From: CAYSLZ01 sp964468355
Lineage (GTDB): Bacteria > Patescibacteriota > Microgenomatia > UBA12405 > JAHJSD01
NCBI GenBank assembly: GCA_964468355.1
Contig: CAYXSV010000037.1
Coordinates: forward strand, 1-13,724
Reading direction: 5' to 3'
DNA length: 13,724 nucleotides
In this document: positions 13,462 through 13,724 of the stretch, in pieces
Layout of the letters: every line of letters starts with the position of its first letter
How positions within the stretch are numbered: the first letter of the stretch is position 1
Translations under genes and position numbers: made by a program
Notes under the pieces: model-generated
Told to the model about the DNA's origin: nothing
Database searches by the model: none
The model's input: only the letters and a program-made list of their open reading frames with translations

Positions 13462-13724
13462 ATTTTCTAGTTTGTTTACTGTTTTGGATAAAGAAAATTG
13501 TTTGATTTTTTGTCGGGATTTTTGACCCATTTTTTTTGCTAATTCCGGGTTTTCAATAAGCTTGACGGCGAATTTGGCAATTTGGCGGTGATTGTCAGGT
13601 GTAGCTAAAAAGCCGTTTTCTTTATCGTCAACTAGTTCGGGAATGCCTAAAGCGTCAACGCCGATTATCGGCAGGCCGAAAGCCATTGCCTCCATAACAC
13701 TTAACGGTTGGTTTTCGGTTTTGC
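13399..13724 (-). CDS. Glycosyltransferase C-terminal part, 5' end beyond window
   Basis: The frame stays open to the right edge, so the gene begins outside the window and the first in-window ATG (13695) is internal. Just upstream of that ATG the frame reads KTENQPLSV, completing ENQPLSVME, the E-x7-E motif of GT4-type glycosyltransferases, followed by AMAFGLPIIGVDALGIPELV and NGFLATPDN, which belong to the nucleotide-sugar binding half. About 108 residues are visible. The final residues (RPASRGEPASTRGES) are low in complexity and come from the GC-rich inverted repeat. It faces the other glycosyltransferase tail to tail, so the two are not one operon, though both probably serve the same surface-glycan locus. 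Confidence 0.88.
   Translation of the reverse strand, partial: KTENQPLSVMEAMAFGLPIIGVDALGIPELVDDKENGFLATPDNHRQIAKFAVKLIENPELAKKMGQKSRQKIKQFSLSKTVNKLENVYLELRPASRGEPASTRGES

Noticed and set aside
13399..13695. Independent 98-residue protein starting at ATG 13695
   Set aside because: The frame continues open to the window edge and encodes the preceding part of the glycosyltransferase E-x7-E motif, so this ATG is internal.

Overview
The window looks like chromosomal DNA of a small-genome bacterium of the Candidate Phyla Radiation (Patescibacteria), possibly Microgenomates. This is inference. It rests on AT-rich, tightly packed genes, the near absence of Shine-Dalgarno sequences, -10 boxes that abut start codons (leaderless mRNAs), a PrgI/VirB4-type cluster, and a free-standing Pol I-type 5' nuclease. 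No 16S rRNA or ribosomal marker is present to confirm it.

Layout. At 1-1109 (minus) is an RtcB RNA ligase cut off by the window start. It is divergent from dnaN (sliding clamp, 1200-2330, plus), with both promoters packed into about 90 bp. From 11180 down to 2335 runs a six-gene, all-minus cluster, in transcription order: a PrgI-like membrane protein with an extra C-terminal beta domain, a VirB4 N-terminal-domain-like (TraC-like) protein, a complete VirB4-type ATPase, a 1204-residue single-pass membrane protein ending in a zinc amidase, a membrane-anchored PEGA/beta-propeller protein, and a small anchored protein with tandem DPENP repeats. At 11272-12195 (plus) is a 5'-3' exonuclease. At 12280-13449 (plus) is a family 4-type glycosyltransferase that meets a second, truncated glycosyltransferase (13399 to the right edge, minus) head-on.

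How the genes fit together. The six-gene cluster reads as a reduced type IV secretion-like machine: PrgI and VirB4 as inner-membrane platform and motor, the giant amidase as cell-wall opener joined to a large cytoplasmic body, and the last two proteins as accessory envelope parts. No relaxase, coupling ATPase (VirD4), VirB8, VirB9 or VirB10 is visible, so conjugation is not supported by this window alone. RtcB, DnaN and the 5' nuclease are housekeeping RNA- and DNA-maintenance genes. The glycosyltransferases probably build surface glycans.

Small-scale structure. The intergenic gaps hold several palindromes: a perfect 28-bp palindrome between two divergent promoters, two related 16-bp palindromes before the glycosyltransferase, and a GC-rich imperfect inverted repeat that supplies the C-termini of both convergent glycosyltransferases. 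An 8-bp tandem repeat lies in frame inside the exonuclease. No tRNA, rRNA, CRISPR array, insertion sequence or stretch of 300 or more bases without a gene was seen.
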